A stretch of 64,000 nucleotides of DNA. It comes from Helicobacter ailurogastricus (GTDB lineage: Bacteria; Campylobacterota; Campylobacteria; Campylobacterales; Helicobacteraceae). The stretch spans positions 1 through 64,000 of the forward strand of contig NZ_CDMG01000002.1 of assembly GCF_001282945.1 (NCBI RefSeq). Reading direction: 5' to 3'. Below, in pieces: positions 1 through 9,340 of this stretch (its first letter is position 1; each line of letters begins with the position of its first letter). The notes under the pieces were generated by a model. The model was given only the letters and a program-made list of their open reading frames with translations, ran no database searches and had not been told where the DNA came from. The position numbers and the translations under genes are program-made.

Positions 1-19
1 TTAGAATGGCTCTTAGCAT
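1..19 (-). CDS. Start of an unidentified gene leaving the window to the left
   Basis: On the minus strand an ATG at position 19 is preceded by AAAGGAG with a 4-base gap, a good Helicobacter ribosome binding site. The reading frame stays open for the six codons present (M-L-R-A-I-L). Nothing about function can be said. The call rests only on the start signal, so it may be chance. Confidence 0.35.
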
Positions 20-425
20 ATTGCTCCTTTTTTTGTTTTGTAGGGTTGTAGTCTAGCCAAGAGAAAGATTAAAACAAGGGTTAAAAGCATTTAACGCCAG
101 TCGTTAGCAGGTTGGGGTTCTGTGGCATGGAGGGGCTTGGGCATGTGTTTTTTAAAAAAATTCTTAGATTGGGGGGTTTTACTGCTCGTGGTTTGCTTAA
201 AGCGTGTTATAATGTTCCAATTGCCTTTTGTGGCTTAAAATTGACATTATGCCTTGATGTGTGCTATACTCGGGCATTTTGTGTTCTTTTTGATTTAGCA
301 TTGTCGTTACCCTAGAGCTTTAAGTGATGGGTTTTTTTGTGTTCCCTAAGTGGGACTTTCTTAAGGACTTTCTTAAGAGCTATAGCAAAATAGGGTTTGT
401 GTGATCTGGGCGAAAAATCGGGGGC
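20..425. other. Gene-poor edge region with promoter-like sites and a short tandem repeat
   Basis: About 400 bases hold no convincing coding sequence. A 67-codon open frame at 112-315 has no ribosome binding site and an unlikely composition. What is visible: two plus-strand -10 elements (208-213 and 265-270), a T7 run at 331-337 after a weak ACCC/GGGT stem, and a perfect tandem 12-mer (GACTTTCTTAAG twice, roughly 353-376). The plus-strand promoters point toward the 3' end of murI, which is transcribed the opposite way, so a small non-coding or antisense RNA is possible. Confidence 0.5.
241..270 (+). promoter_or_regulatory. Sigma70-type promoter without an evident gene
   Basis: TTGACA at 241-246 and TATACT at 265-270 are separated by 18 bases, a near-consensus housekeeping promoter. 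A second extended -10 (TGTTATAAT, box 208-213) lies just upstream. No open reading frame with a ribosome binding site follows before the antisense 3' end of murI. Confidence 0.5.
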
Positions 426-1178
426 TTAAAGGGCTTTTAGGGGGTTGGCTAATTGCTCTAAAAGCTCTTTATCTCCGCTGGCAAAGAGCTCTAATTGCGT
501 GTGGGTGTGGGCTTTTAAGTGATAAACCTGTTTTAAACGCGCCACGATCGTCTCGCCTGAATGCACCAAGCGCACGGGGGTTTTAAAGCGGCTGGTGAAA
601 TATTTTTGCAGGCTGTTAGCGATCCAAGGAAAATGCGTACAGCCCAAAACCACAACGGCCGGGGCAACTTTTAAGGGCGCAAAATAGTACTCCATGCATG
701 CCTCTAACAAGGCACCCTCTAAAACCCCCTCTTCAATCAAGGGCACCAACAAGCCCGCAGCTAGGCTATTGACGCAAGTGTAGCCCTGTGCTCCCAGCTC
801 CCTTGCGTAGCGCCCTGAAGCGATGGTCGCTTTCGTGCCTAAAACTAAAATGGGCGTGTCTTTGGGCGTGCTCTGCGTGATGGCCAGCACCCCCGCCTCG
901 ATCACGCCCACAATGGGGATTTGCGCTTTTGCACGCATGGCCGGCAGGGCCCACGCGCTCACACTATTGCACGCCACGACCAGCATGTCAATGTTGTGGG
1001 GTTTAAAGAAGTCTAGGGCCTCTAGGGAGAATTTAGCAATGGTGGTGGGGTCTTTAGGACCATAGGGGACGCGGGCGGTGTCGCCATAATAAATAATGTG
1101 CTCGAATAAGCGGGCTTTAAGTAGGCTTTCTAAAACGCTTAAGCCCCCCACTCCGCTATCAAAGACACCTACCCTCAA
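426..1178 (-). CDS. murI: Glutamate racemase
   Basis: Converts L-glutamate to D-glutamate for peptidoglycan precursors in the cytosol. The 250-residue length fits the family. The N-terminal FDSGVGGLS motif and the two catalytic-cysteine motifs are visible: VACNS with Cys70 and LGCTHFP with Cys180. The start is a TTG that overlaps the TGA stop of rho (TTGA), so the two genes are probably translationally coupled. Rho followed by murI matches the H. pylori order as I remember it. No clear terminator is seen after the stop codon. Confidence 0.97.
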   Translation of the reverse strand: MRVGVFDSGVGGLSVLESLLKARLFEHIIYYGDTARVPYGPKDPTTIAKFSLEALDFFKPHNIDMLVVACNSVSAWALPAMRAKAQIPIVGVIEAGVLAITQSTPKDTPILVLGTKATIASGRYARELGAQGYTCVNSLAAGLLVPLIEEGVLEGALLEACMEYYFAPLKVAPAVVVLGCTHFPWIANSLQKYFTSRFKTPVRLVHSGETIVARLKQVYHLKAHTHTQLELFASGDKELLEQLANPLKAL

Positions 1179-2476
1179 GAACCCTCTTGCATGAGTTTTA
1201 AAAACTCTTGATTGTCCTTTGTGGTTTGCATTTTAGAATAAATAAAATTCAACGCCTCGACATCGTCCATCTGTTGCATCACATTTCTAAGCACCCAAAC
1301 TTTCGTCAAGGTGTCTTTGCCAAGTAAAATATTGTCTTTGCGCGTGCCCGATTTGAGTACATCAAAGGCGGGATAAATGCGCCGATCAGAGATGCTGCGT
1401 GCCAGCACGATTTCACTATTGCCCGTGCCTTTAAATTCCTCAAAAATCACCTCATCCATGCGCGAGCCTGTTTCAATCAAAGCGGTGGCGATGATGGTTA
1501 AGCTCCCCCCCTCTTCAATGTTGCGCGCCGCCCCAAAAAAGCGTTTAGGCTTATGCAAAGCGTTGGCATCCACGCCTCCACTCAAGACCTTGCCGCTAGA
1601 GGGTGTGATGGCGTTATAAGCCCGTGCAAGCCTCGTGATCGAATCTAGCAAAATCACCACATCCTTACCCATTTCTACCCACCTTTTCGCCCGCTCTAGG
1701 ACCAATTCGGCGATGCGTATGTGGTTGGTGGAGGGCAAATCAAAGGTGGAGCTAAAGACCTGTCCACGCACGCTCCTTTGCATGTCGGTCACCTCCTCGG
1801 GGCGCTCATCCACTAATAAAATGATCAACTCCACTTCGGGGTGGTTGTAGGTGATCCCATGCGCTAACTCTTTCATCAGCTCCGTTTTACCTGTGCGTGG
1901 CGGCGCAACAATGAGTGCCCTTTGACCCTTACCCATCGGGCTAAACAAATCGAGCATGCGCCCTGTAACTTTGGTGGGTTCATACTCAAGTTTGAGCTGT
2001 TCTGTGGGGAATAAGGGGGTTAAATTGTCAAAGAGGGGGCGGTTTCTAATCTCATCTAGGGGGAGGTAATTGACCGCTTCAATCTTTAGCAAAGCGTAAT
2101 ATTTTTCTTGATCTTTGGGCGCACGCACTTGTCCGGTCACAATGTCGCCATTACGCAAAGCAAAGCGTTTGATCTGCGAGTGGCTCACATAAGTGTCGTT
2201 TTGGTTGTCTGAAAAACTCCCATCCAATCCACGCAAAAACCCATACCCATCCCCGGCGGTTTCTAAAATCCCCGTAAAGAGGATGTATCCGCCTTGTGAA
2301 ACCTGATTTTTAAGGATTTCAAACATCAAATCTTGGCGTTTAAACTCTTGCGGATTTTCAACTTTCAGCTCATTAGCGATTTCTAATAGCCGTTCTGTGG
2401 GCTGGGCGCGCAATTCTTCAATGCGATATCCGCTCACAGGGGTGTGGGTCTTTTGTTTATGGTGTTCATGCGCCAT
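1175..2476 (-). CDS. rho: Transcription termination factor Rho
   Basis: Hexameric RNA helicase that ends transcription. An RNA-binding cold-shock-like domain is seen in the N-terminal third ([14 protein letters not shown]), followed by the ATPase core with Walker A PPRTGKTE, a [12 protein letters not shown] segment and the Q/R-loop region [11 protein letters not shown]. The frame is open upstream to a TTG at 2503. I prefer the ATG at 2476 because AAGGATCGT precedes it at proper spacing. That gives 433 residues, close to the H. pylori protein. It overlaps murI by four bases. Confidence 0.97.
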   Translation of the reverse strand: MAHEHHKQKTHTPVSGYRIEELRAQPTERLLEIANELKVENPQEFKRQDLMFEILKNQVSQGGYILFTGILETAGDGYGFLRGLDGSFSDNQNDTYVSHSQIKRFALRNGDIVTGQVRAPKDQEKYYALLKIEAVNYLPLDEIRNRPLFDNLTPLFPTEQLKLEYEPTKVTGRMLDLFSPMGKGQRALIVAPPRTGKTELMKELAHGITYNHPEVELIILLVDERPEEVTDMQRSVRGQVFSSTFDLPSTNHIRIAELVLERAKRWVEMGKDVVILLDSITRLARAYNAITPSSGKVLSGGVDANALHKPKRFFGAARNIEEGGSLTIIATALIETGSRMDEVIFEEFKGTGNSEIVLARSISDRRIYPAFDVLKSGTRKDNILLGKDTLTKVWVLRNVMQQMDDVEALNFIYSKMQTTKDNQEFLKLMQEGS

Positions 2477-2592
2477 TACGATCCTTATGCTGTGTTTAGA
2501 CAATTAAAAGCCTCATTTTAGGGAAGCTAAACATAAAAAAGTAGTGAATAAAACCCAAATTTTAATGTAAAACGCCCTAAAAGTCAAGGTTT

Positions 2593-5403
2593 TTAAACCT
2601 TTGCCATCGGCAATTTGCGCTTCAAGCCGGCCACAAAGACCAAAAGAAAAGTGCTGGCCACTAAAGGGTAAAGGAAAGTGGGGATCGGCAAGGGGTCGCC
2701 CGCAGCGTAGCTGTGCATGCCCGATAAATAGTAATTCACCCCAAAATAGGTCATTAAGATGGAGTAAAAGCCGATCACGCTAGCACTCGCAAACACATAG
2801 GGCATGAACTCAAAGCGCAAAAAGCGCAAGTGCAAAATGATCGCATACACAGCAATGGAGATGAGCGCCCATGTTTCTTTAGGGTCCCAGCCCCAGTAAC
2901 GCCCCCAAGACTCGTTTGCCCACACCCCGCCAAGAAAGTTGCCCACCGCAAGCAATAAAAGCCCCATGATCATGCCCATTTCATTGAGTGCGCTTAGGGC
3001 TAAAATGCTCGAGTCGATGTGGGGGCGTTTTTCGTTCCTTAAGAGGAACAACAGCAAGGTGAGTAATCCCAAAACAAAGCAGAGCCCCAGAAAGCCATAA
3101 CTCGCCGTAATGATCGACACATGGATATTGAGCCAGTAAGATTTTAGCACGGGAACGAGGTTGCTAATTTGTGGGTCCATAAAGCCCAAATGCGCTACAA
3201 ATAAAGCAATGCCGGCTAAAAAGCTAGAAGCGCACAACGCCAAGTTGGAGCGCAAAATGAGCCCCGCTAAAAGAGCCGCCCAAGAGATATAGAGCATGGA
3301 CTCATAGGCGTTGCTCCAGGGGGCGTGCCCGCTCACATACCAGCGTAAAGCAAGGCCCACGCTGTGCGCCAAGCCACAGAGCAACAATAGGCTGTAAAAA
3401 CTGATGTGTAAGAATTTAGGTACGGGTTTATTTTTAAAGATGGCGACAAGCACCACCACTAAAAGCACCACACCCAAGAGCAAATAGGGGAGCATGAGGG
3501 TGTGAAAAAAGTTGCTGTGGTTTAAGAGAATTTCAGAATCCACCCGCCCCGGGCTTAGGGCGATTTTGCTATGTGCCCGTTGGTAGGCAAGCAGGGCGTT
3601 TAGAGTCTTATGCACTTCCTCCCATTGGTTGCTATCCACGCCCAAATCAAAGCCCTTGAATAAATCCTTTAAAAAGTGCGTGGCTTCGGTGGAGATTTTG
3701 ATGTTGTCGTTTTTGATCGCATCGGCAGGGCTTAACCATGTGTTGCCGCTTGCATCGGGGAAAATCTTTAAAATGCTCCCGCTAAAGATCATATACACGA
3801 GATTGATCCGCTCATCGAGCTTTAAAACGTCCTTGTCAAACTCGTCTCTGTCTTTGGGGGCTTTTTGATTGACTTCCTCGACATAATTTTGGAGTTTATA
3901 ACCATGTGGCCCAAAGACATCTAAAAACGCGATGCGTTTTTGGTTTATGGGCGTGCCTAACAAGGCTCTAAGTTTGGGCGTGGAGGTGTAGATCATTTTA
4001 ATGTTTTTGTAATCGTCAGGATAAAGCATCATCCCTAGCATCACCTGCAAATTGTCCATGCCCTTAAAGCCGTCTTCTTTAGTGATTTTGTGGATGAGCT
4101 CCATGCTCAAGGTGTCTAAAGGCTTGATACGCCCCTCAAAGCTTTGGACCTGCAAGCGGGCAAAGGGGGTGAGTTGTCCTTGTGCGTGTGCCCTCAAATC
4201 CTTAAAGCGTTGCAAGATTTTGGCGTGGATTTGGGCAGTGCTGGGATGCACTTTTGCCATTTTGTCTAAGGGAGTGGGGGTGGGACTACTCTTGCCCCCG
4301 TGCATGTCAATTTTGCCCTCATCAGCGTGCGCGAGTGCCCCCAAAGACAGTGCGCATAAGAAAAGCACGATGTGTTGAGTTTTTAAAAAACGAGAAAGCC
4401 TTTGGAAACGCCCTTGTTTGCTAAAGAGCAAGAAAAGCGCTCCTGCCATGAGCATGGCATAACCCAAATAAGTTAAATTTTTGCCCGGATCACGATTAAC
4501 CGATAAAATTGTGCCCTGCTCGTCTGTGTCATAGGAGGATTGGAAAAAGCGATACCCCCCATAATCCAAAACATGGTTCATAAAAATTTTATAGGGCATG
4601 ACAAGCTGCCCCTTTTTGTCTAAAACCTCTACTTGGGAGGCGTAAGAGGAGGGACTCATAGAGCCGGGATAACGCGTGAGCTCAAAGCGGGTTAAATGCA
4701 GTTTAAAGGGCAAGGTGCGCTGTGTTACGCCCCAGTTGAGCGCAATGTGCATGCCATCTAAAGTGGTCTTTTCATCTTGGCTTTCTATGCCCTGTCCGCC
4801 CAAAATATGCAAAGTGTGGCTATCTCCCCCATAACTTAGCTTGATCTCTAACAACGCCTTATTATCCCTTTTTTCAGGGGTCATTTTATGCACGCTCACA
4901 GGCTCTAGGCGTAGTGGCTTGCCATAAGCCATCACTTCTTGTGTAGGCAAATAGCGGGAGAAGGGCGAAAGGGTGCTTTTTAGCGAAAAGTGCAAAGGGG
5001 GGTTTTGGTCCTTGCTAAGGGTTAAATTTAAATAGCTGTTGGTGGTGGTGATTTTGTCGCTCGTTTGGTTGGTGCGTAGGTGCATGGTCGCCTCAAAGCC
5101 AAAAAAGCGGGTAACCCCCGCCCCCAAGATGATGAACACCAAGGCACTATGAAAAAATAAACTCGCGTAGCGTTTCCTCTGCCACGCCTTGGAGGTGATG
5201 AGCGTGCCTATGATCACCAGCAACAAATACACATGCAACGCACTGAACCACCAAGTGTTATACACCACCGCGCGGCTTGCGGGCGTGCCGTAGTCGTTTT
5301 CAATGAAAGTCGCCAGCGCGCAGGCGGTCGCATAGACCATTAAAAGCGGGATCGCTACCCAAAAAGAGCCGAAGAAAAAACCAAAGATTCTTTTAACCTG
5401 CAT
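2593..5403 (-). CDS. ccsBA: Cytochrome c biogenesis protein CcsBA (ResB-ResC fusion)
   Basis: System II cytochrome c synthetase: exports haem and attaches it to apocytochromes in the periplasm. At 936 residues it is the single-chain fusion known from Helicobacter. The N-terminal half is ResB-like, with membrane segments near residues 12-32 and 48-68 and a large periplasmic domain. The C-terminal half is a multi-span CcsA domain carrying the tryptophan-rich haem-handling motif WGRYWGWDPKETWALI. The stop region is preceded by the coupled upstream thioredoxin-like gene, whose 3' end overlaps this start by 11 bases, so both act in one pathway. Confidence 0.96.
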   Translation of the reverse strand: MQVKRIFGFFFGSFWVAIPLLMVYATACALATFIENDYGTPASRAVVYNTWWFSALHVYLLLVIIGTLITSKAWQRKRYASLFFHSALVFIILGAGVTRFFGFEATMHLRTNQTSDKITTTNSYLNLTLSKDQNPPLHFSLKSTLSPFSRYLPTQEVMAYGKPLRLEPVSVHKMTPEKRDNKALLEIKLSYGGDSHTLHILGGQGIESQDEKTTLDGMHIALNWGVTQRTLPFKLHLTRFELTRYPGSMSPSSYASQVEVLDKKGQLVMPYKIFMNHVLDYGGYRFFQSSYDTDEQGTILSVNRDPGKNLTYLGYAMLMAGALFLLFSKQGRFQRLSRFLKTQHIVLFLCALSLGALAHADEGKIDMHGGKSSPTPTPLDKMAKVHPSTAQIHAKILQRFKDLRAHAQGQLTPFARLQVQSFEGRIKPLDTLSMELIHKITKEDGFKGMDNLQVMLGMMLYPDDYKNIKMIYTSTPKLRALLGTPINQKRIAFLDVFGPHGYKLQNYVEEVNQKAPKDRDEFDKDVLKLDERINLVYMIFSGSILKIFPDASGNTWLSPADAIKNDNIKISTEATHFLKDLFKGFDLGVDSNQWEEVHKTLNALLAYQRAHSKIALSPGRVDSEILLNHSNFFHTLMLPYLLLGVVLLVVVLVAIFKNKPVPKFLHISFYSLLLLCGLAHSVGLALRWYVSGHAPWSNAYESMLYISWAALLAGLILRSNLALCASSFLAGIALFVAHLGFMDPQISNLVPVLKSYWLNIHVSIITASYGFLGLCFVLGLLTLLLFLLRNEKRPHIDSSILALSALNEMGMIMGLLLLAVGNFLGGVWANESWGRYWGWDPKETWALISIAVYAIILHLRFLRFEFMPYVFASASVIGFYSILMTYFGVNYYLSGMHSYAAGDPLPIPTFLYPLVASTFLLVFVAGLKRKLPMAKV

Positions 5404-6022
5404 TCTTAGCCTCTTGTGTTTTTTTAAGGATATACGCCCTTAATTTCTCAATGAATTGTTTGTCGTTTAAATCCTTGTAAAGTCCCTTGCCAACAAACTC
5501 CAGCACCGCTAGAAGTTGCACATGGGGCATGTAGCCGGGCAATTCGTAAATGGTCTTACCCGTGGGGTCGGCTAAAACGAGCGTGGGGGTGGAGCTGACA
5601 TCATAAATTGAGGAGAGGTCTTGCGTGTTTAGCATGGTTTCTTTGGGTTTGTCTGTCGGCCCAATTTTAAAGTGGTGCATTTTGGAGTAGCTGATGTTGA
5701 TGTAGTAGGCGCTAAAATGCTCTTTGATGTAGTTGCGTAGGTTAGAATAGTGCTTCAAATCCTGCTTCAACATTTCGCAATAAGAGCAGCCATTTTTGCC
5801 AAAAACCAGCAGCATATATTTGCCATGCGTACTGATGCTCTGTGTGTCTTGAAAGATGTCTTCCAAGCCGGCGTAACTTTGCTTGTCAAAATTATTGCTT
5901 TCTTCAAAAACACTTTTGGGCGAGGTTGCCCCTGAACTTAGCATGCTCTCATCGACTTTGTCATCGGCAAGGGCCAAGTGGTGGAAAAGAGCCAAAAGAA
6001 GAATTAAAAAAAATGGACGCAC
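5393..6022 (-). CDS. Periplasmic thioredoxin-fold protein for cytochrome c maturation (HP0377-type)
   Basis: 209 residues with an N-terminal signal peptide ending near ALA-DD. The thioredoxin fold carries a CSYC active site (Cys79, Cys82) in FGKNGCSYCEML and a cis-proline segment SSTPTLVLAD. H. pylori HP0377, as I recall it, has the same CSYC site, sits between hemH and ccsBA, and combines reduction of apocytochrome c with DsbC-like isomerase activity. The overlap with ccsBA supports the same role. The start is a GTG with AAGG upstream. Substrate specificity cannot be read from sequence. Confidence 0.9.
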   Translation of the reverse strand: MRPFFLILLLALFHHLALADDKVDESMLSSGATSPKSVFEESNNFDKQSYAGLEDIFQDTQSISTHGKYMLLVFGKNGCSYCEMLKQDLKHYSNLRNYIKEHFSAYYINISYSKMHHFKIGPTDKPKETMLNTQDLSSIYDVSSTPTLVLADPTGKTIYELPGYMPHVQLLAVLEFVGKGLYKDLNDKQFIEKLRAYILKKTQEAKNAG

Positions 6023-6071
6023 TTTTAAACCTTTTTGTTGGGATGGAGATATTGTAGCTTTTTTTGATCAA

Positions 6072-7058
6072 TCATGGGCTTAGAGTCTTTCTAGGGGCGT
6101 TGCAAACCAAATCCACGACCGCCTGCGCGAAGCCCAGATTGTCGTTTAAACACGGGCAGACCAAGAATTTTGGCACGGCTAGGCGCATCGCATCTAGCCT
6201 GTATTGTATCTGCAACTCATAAAGGGTCTCAGAGTTGTCTATGCTAAAGGCTAGGGGATAAATGATGATTTTATCTCTGCGGTGGGTGGCGATCGTGTCT
6301 TGCGTGCTTGGCTCAAGCCACTTCATGGGCCCCACTTTAGACTGATAACTGAGAACGATTTTTTTAAAACGAAGGGGCAAGAGCTGTTGCGTTAAAAGGC
6401 TCACATGGTGCAAACACTCGGCTTGGTAGGGGTCGCCCTGTTTGATCACGCTTTCAGGCAAGCCATGCACGGAGAAAATCAGCACAAACTCTTTAGGGTT
6501 ATGCCCTTTAATCGTGTCTGTGATGCTCTGGACGATGGCTTGGTTGTAGGGCGCGTGCGTGTAAAAGCGATCAATGCAAGTTAAAGCGGGGCTAAATTTT
6601 ATAGCTTTTAGTGCCCTTAAAGCGTCTTGTATGGAGGATAGCGTGGTGGTGGTGGAGTATTGCGGATACATAGAAAAGAGCAAGCATGACCTAAAGCCCT
6701 GAGCTTTGAGCTCGGCAAAGACCATAGGCGCGAAGGGGGGGGTGTAGCGCATGGCGTAGGTGTAGTGGCGGGTGGGATCTAGGGCGTTTAGGCGGTGGGT
6801 GAGTTTGGCGCTCAAATCGCCTATGGGGGACTTGTGCCCGATTTTTTGGTAAATGGCCTTGGACTTCTCTTTACGCATTTTTACGATAAAAGAGGCCAAG
6901 AGCTTGCGCCAAAAGGGGCTTTGTATGGGTAGAATGCACGGGTCGTTGAACATATTCTTTAAAAAAACCTCCACTTCGTAGAGATTATTTGGTCCGCCCA
7001 TATTTAAAAGGATAACGGCTTCCTGCCGTGTGTTGCTTGTATCTAAAATTTTTGACAT
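6072..7058 (-). CDS. hemH: Ferrochelatase
   Basis: Inserts Fe2+ into protoporphyrin IX to make haem. The 328-residue length is normal. Family hallmarks are the N-terminal LLNMGGP, the catalytic histidine in FSVHGLPESV and the acidic SIDNSETLYE segment. It lies 49 bases upstream of the thioredoxin-like and ccsBA genes, forming a haem-cytochrome c cluster. A G8 run on the plus strand (6735-6742) lies within the coding region and encodes two prolines; such tracts can slip. The gene starts with ATG, divergent from gatB. Confidence 0.96.
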   Translation of the reverse strand: MSKILDTSNTRQEAVILLNMGGPNNLYEVEVFLKNMFNDPCILPIQSPFWRKLLASFIVKMRKEKSKAIYQKIGHKSPIGDLSAKLTHRLNALDPTRHYTYAMRYTPPFAPMVFAELKAQGFRSCLLFSMYPQYSTTTTLSSIQDALRALKAIKFSPALTCIDRFYTHAPYNQAIVQSITDTIKGHNPKEFVLIFSVHGLPESVIKQGDPYQAECLHHVSLLTQQLLPLRFKKIVLSYQSKVGPMKWLEPSTQDTIATHRRDKIIIYPLAFSIDNSETLYELQIQYRLDAMRLAVPKFLVCPCLNDNLGFAQAVVDLVCNAPRKTLSP

Positions 7059-7132
7059 AAGCTTTTATTATGCCATGATTTGCCATTTTTGCATGGTAAA
7101 ATGCGCCTTTATGCCATGATCTAAGGATTGCC
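7059..7132. promoter_or_regulatory. Divergent hemH/gatB promoter region with repeats
   Basis: This 74-base spacer serves both genes. A TAAAAT at 7097-7102 is a fitting -10 box for gatB. A 12-base direct repeat TTATGCCATGAT occurs at 7068-7079 and 7109-7120, and a dyad CCAT-TTTTGC-ATGG lies between the copies. The gatB ribosome binding site is AAGG just before ATG 7133. Confidence 0.5.
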
Positions 7133-8566
7133 ATGTTTGAAACCATCATCGGGCTAGAAGTACATGCCCAACTCAACACCCAGACCAAGATTTTTTGTGC
7201 TTGCCCCACAAGCTTTAAGGACACACCCAACAGCAACACTTGTCCCGTGTGCCTAGGGTTGCCCGGGGCTTTGCCCGTGCTAAATGCCGAGGCGGTGAAA
7301 AAGGCGATTGCCTTTGGCACGGCGATTAACGCGACCATCACGCAAGAGAGTGTCTTTGCCCGCAAGAATTACTTTTACCCCGACTTGCCCAAAGCTTATC
7401 AGATCTCCCAGTTTGATCGCCCCATAGTGGCGCACGGGTATTTAGACATAGAGAGCGCTGAGGGGATCAAGCGCATTAACATTGAGCGCGCACACTTAGA
7501 AGAGGACGCGGGCAAGAATATCCACGCTGCTAACCACTCGCAGGTGGATTTAAACCGCGCGGGCACGCCCCTTTTAGAGATTGTGAGTTGCCCTGATATG
7601 AGGAGCAGTACCGAGGCGATCAACTACTTAAAGAAACTGCACGCCATTGTGTGCTTTTTAGACATTTGCGATGGCAACATGCAAGAGGGCAATTTTAGGT
7701 GCGATGCCAATGTGTCTATCCGCCCCAAGGGCGAGAGCAAGCTCCTTACAAGGGTGGAGATTAAAAACTTGAATAGCTTTAAATTTATCCAAAAAGCGAT
7801 TGAGTATGAGGTGGAGCGCCAAATTGAGGCGTTTGAAAGGGGGACATATGCCAAAGAAGTCGTGCAAGAAACTCGCTTGTTTGACACCGCTAAAGGGATC
7901 ACGCAATCCATGCGCAATAAAGAGGGTTCTGCTGATTACCGCTACTTTGCTGACCCCGATTTAAGGCCCGTGCATATCCCCGATTCACTTTTGCAAGAGG
8001 GGCGCAACATTAAAGAGCTCCCCGAGGCAAAAAAAGAACGCTACATCAATAGTTTGGGGCTTAAGGCGGAGGAGGCAAACACTTTAGTTGGTAGCCTAGA
8101 GCTGGCGACCTATTTTGAGGATATGCTCGCGCTAGGGGCGAGCGCAAAGGGCAGTTGCACTTGGCTTAGTGTGGAGCTGTTGGGGCGTTTTCAAGGCGAG
8201 CAGACCTTGCAAGATTGCCCCATCAAGCCAGAAACTCTAGCCCAACTGGTGCTTTGCATCGACAGCCAGCGCATTTCAGGCAAGGCGGGCAAAGAGATTT
8301 TAGACGCTTTGATGACGCAAACAAGCGCAAACCCTAAAGACATCGATGTCTTGATAGACAAACTAGGGTTAGCGCAAGTGGGAGATGAAAACACGCTTTT
8401 AAAAGCCATCGCTGAGGTGCTAGAGAGCAACACCGACAAAGTCGCTGAGTATAAAAGCGGAAAAGAAAAACTTTTTGGCTTCTTTGTTGGGCAGGTGTTA
8501 AAAAAACTTAAAAACGCTAACCCCAGCCTCGTCAATAGCCTTTTAAAACAAGAATTAAATAAATGA
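7133..8566 (+). CDS. gatB: Aspartyl/glutamyl-tRNA(Asn/Gln) amidotransferase subunit B
   Basis: tRNA-binding and kinase subunit of GatCAB, which amidates Glu-tRNA(Gln) and Asp-tRNA(Asn). The 477-residue protein shows the GatB signature from the first residues ([10 protein letters not shown]), the zinc-type cysteines ([12 protein letters not shown]) and [10 protein letters not shown]. The C-terminal tail domain (from about residue 400) contains [12 protein letters not shown]. The window also encodes AspRS, which in Helicobacter is usually non-discriminating and depends on this complex. gatA and gatC are not in the window. Confidence 0.97.
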   Translation: MFETIIGLEVHAQLNTQTKIFCACPTSFKDTPNSNTCPVCLGLPGALPVLNAEAVKKAIAFGTAINATITQESVFARKNYFYPDLPKAYQISQFDRPIVAHGYLDIESAEGIKRINIERAHLEEDAGKNIHAANHSQVDLNRAGTPLLEIVSCPDMRSSTEAINYLKKLHAIVCFLDICDGNMQEGNFRCDANVSIRPKGESKLLTRVEIKNLNSFKFIQKAIEYEVERQIEAFERGTYAKEVVQETRLFDTAKGITQSMRNKEGSADYRYFADPDLRPVHIPDSLLQEGRNIKELPEAKKERYINSLGLKAEEANTLVGSLELATYFEDMLALGASAKGSCTWLSVELLGRFQGEQTLQDCPIKPETLAQLVLCIDSQRISGKAGKEILDALMTQTSANPKDIDVLIDKLGLAQVGDENTLLKAIAEVLESNTDKVAEYKSGKEKLFGFFVGQVLKKLKNANPSLVNSLLKQELNK

Positions 8567-8569
8567 TTC

Positions 8570-9340
8570 TTAGGGTTTGAGCGTTTTGAGATTTTGCATT
8601 TCAGTAACGCTGTAACGGGTAACTTGAAAGCCCGTAGGGTTTTTAGGCATCATAGCGGTGTCAAAGGTGGGCAGGGGCTTAAACACAAAACTTAAAACGA
8701 TGCTGTAACGTTTTTCAGAAAGGGGCTTGCCCCCTTCAAAGAGTTTTGCGACGATCTGCACTTGGGCGATGTTTTGCTCTTTGGATTGCTTGAGCAAGGC
8801 AATATTGACAATGTGTATATCCCTAGCCAGCTTCTTAGCGGTGTAAATGCTGCTTTTAGAAGCCACAAGGCTTTCAAAGACCTGCCACACTTGCGAGTCG
8901 CTTTGCAGGCGCACGAGCTCGTAGCGGTCTTGATCATCTATATGGTTGATAGACTCCCTATCTAAAATGTATTGCCCTACCAAAGAGCGCACCAAAGCTT
9001 CATTGCTAGCTAAATTGCCATCGGCTTTTTGGATAATGGCGTAATGCTTGTCTTGGTTAGCAAAATCTATAAAGTGGTGTTCGGTTTTCTTTAGGGGCAA
9101 GAGCATCACCAACGCCACAATCAGGGCCAAACTAATAAAACTAAGCAGTACGACTAATTTATACGCCAATGCGCTGTTGCGCCTTTCAATGCGAAACACG
9201 CTGTTTAAGTCCAAATTCTGTAAGGCCAAGCTCTCGATCTTGCTTGTGATGTCCTTTTCAAATTTGGCTTGCTCTGCTTGGATTTTTGCCCACAACTCGG
9301 CGATGATTTCTTCTTTGAGTGGGCCGCCTTTATCCTCCAT
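8570..9340 (-). CDS. VirB8-like type IV secretion protein, orphan
   Basis: 256 residues with a cytoplasmic N-terminus, one membrane segment (KLVVLLSFISLALIVALVML) and a periplasmic domain resembling VirB8. Segments such as DFANQDKHYAII, EALVRSLVGQYILDRESIN and RYELVRLQSDSQVWQ match VirB8 proteins of Campylobacter and Helicobacter secretion systems as I remember them. VirB8 normally nucleates the inner-membrane part of a conjugation or DNA-uptake channel, yet no other virB gene lies nearby. I chose ATG 9340 because AAGG precedes it; the frame is open back to 9385. It overlaps the pirin gene by 11 bases. Family membership is a memory-based call. Confidence 0.75.
   Translation of the reverse strand: MEDKGGPLKEEIIAELWAKIQAEQAKFEKDITSKIESLALQNLDLNSVFRIERRNSALAYKLVVLLSFISLALIVALVMLLPLKKTEHHFIDFANQDKHYAIIQKADGNLASNEALVRSLVGQYILDRESINHIDDQDRYELVRLQSDSQVWQVFESLVASKSSIYTAKKLARDIHIVNIALLKQSKEQNIAQVQIVAKLFEGGKPLSEKRYSIVLSFVFKPLPTFDTAMMPKNPTGFQVTRYSVTEMQNLKTLKP

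Noticed and set aside
112-315. 67-codon open frame at the left edge
   Set aside because: No ribosome binding site, cysteine- and phenylalanine-rich random composition, and the promoter sites lie inside it.
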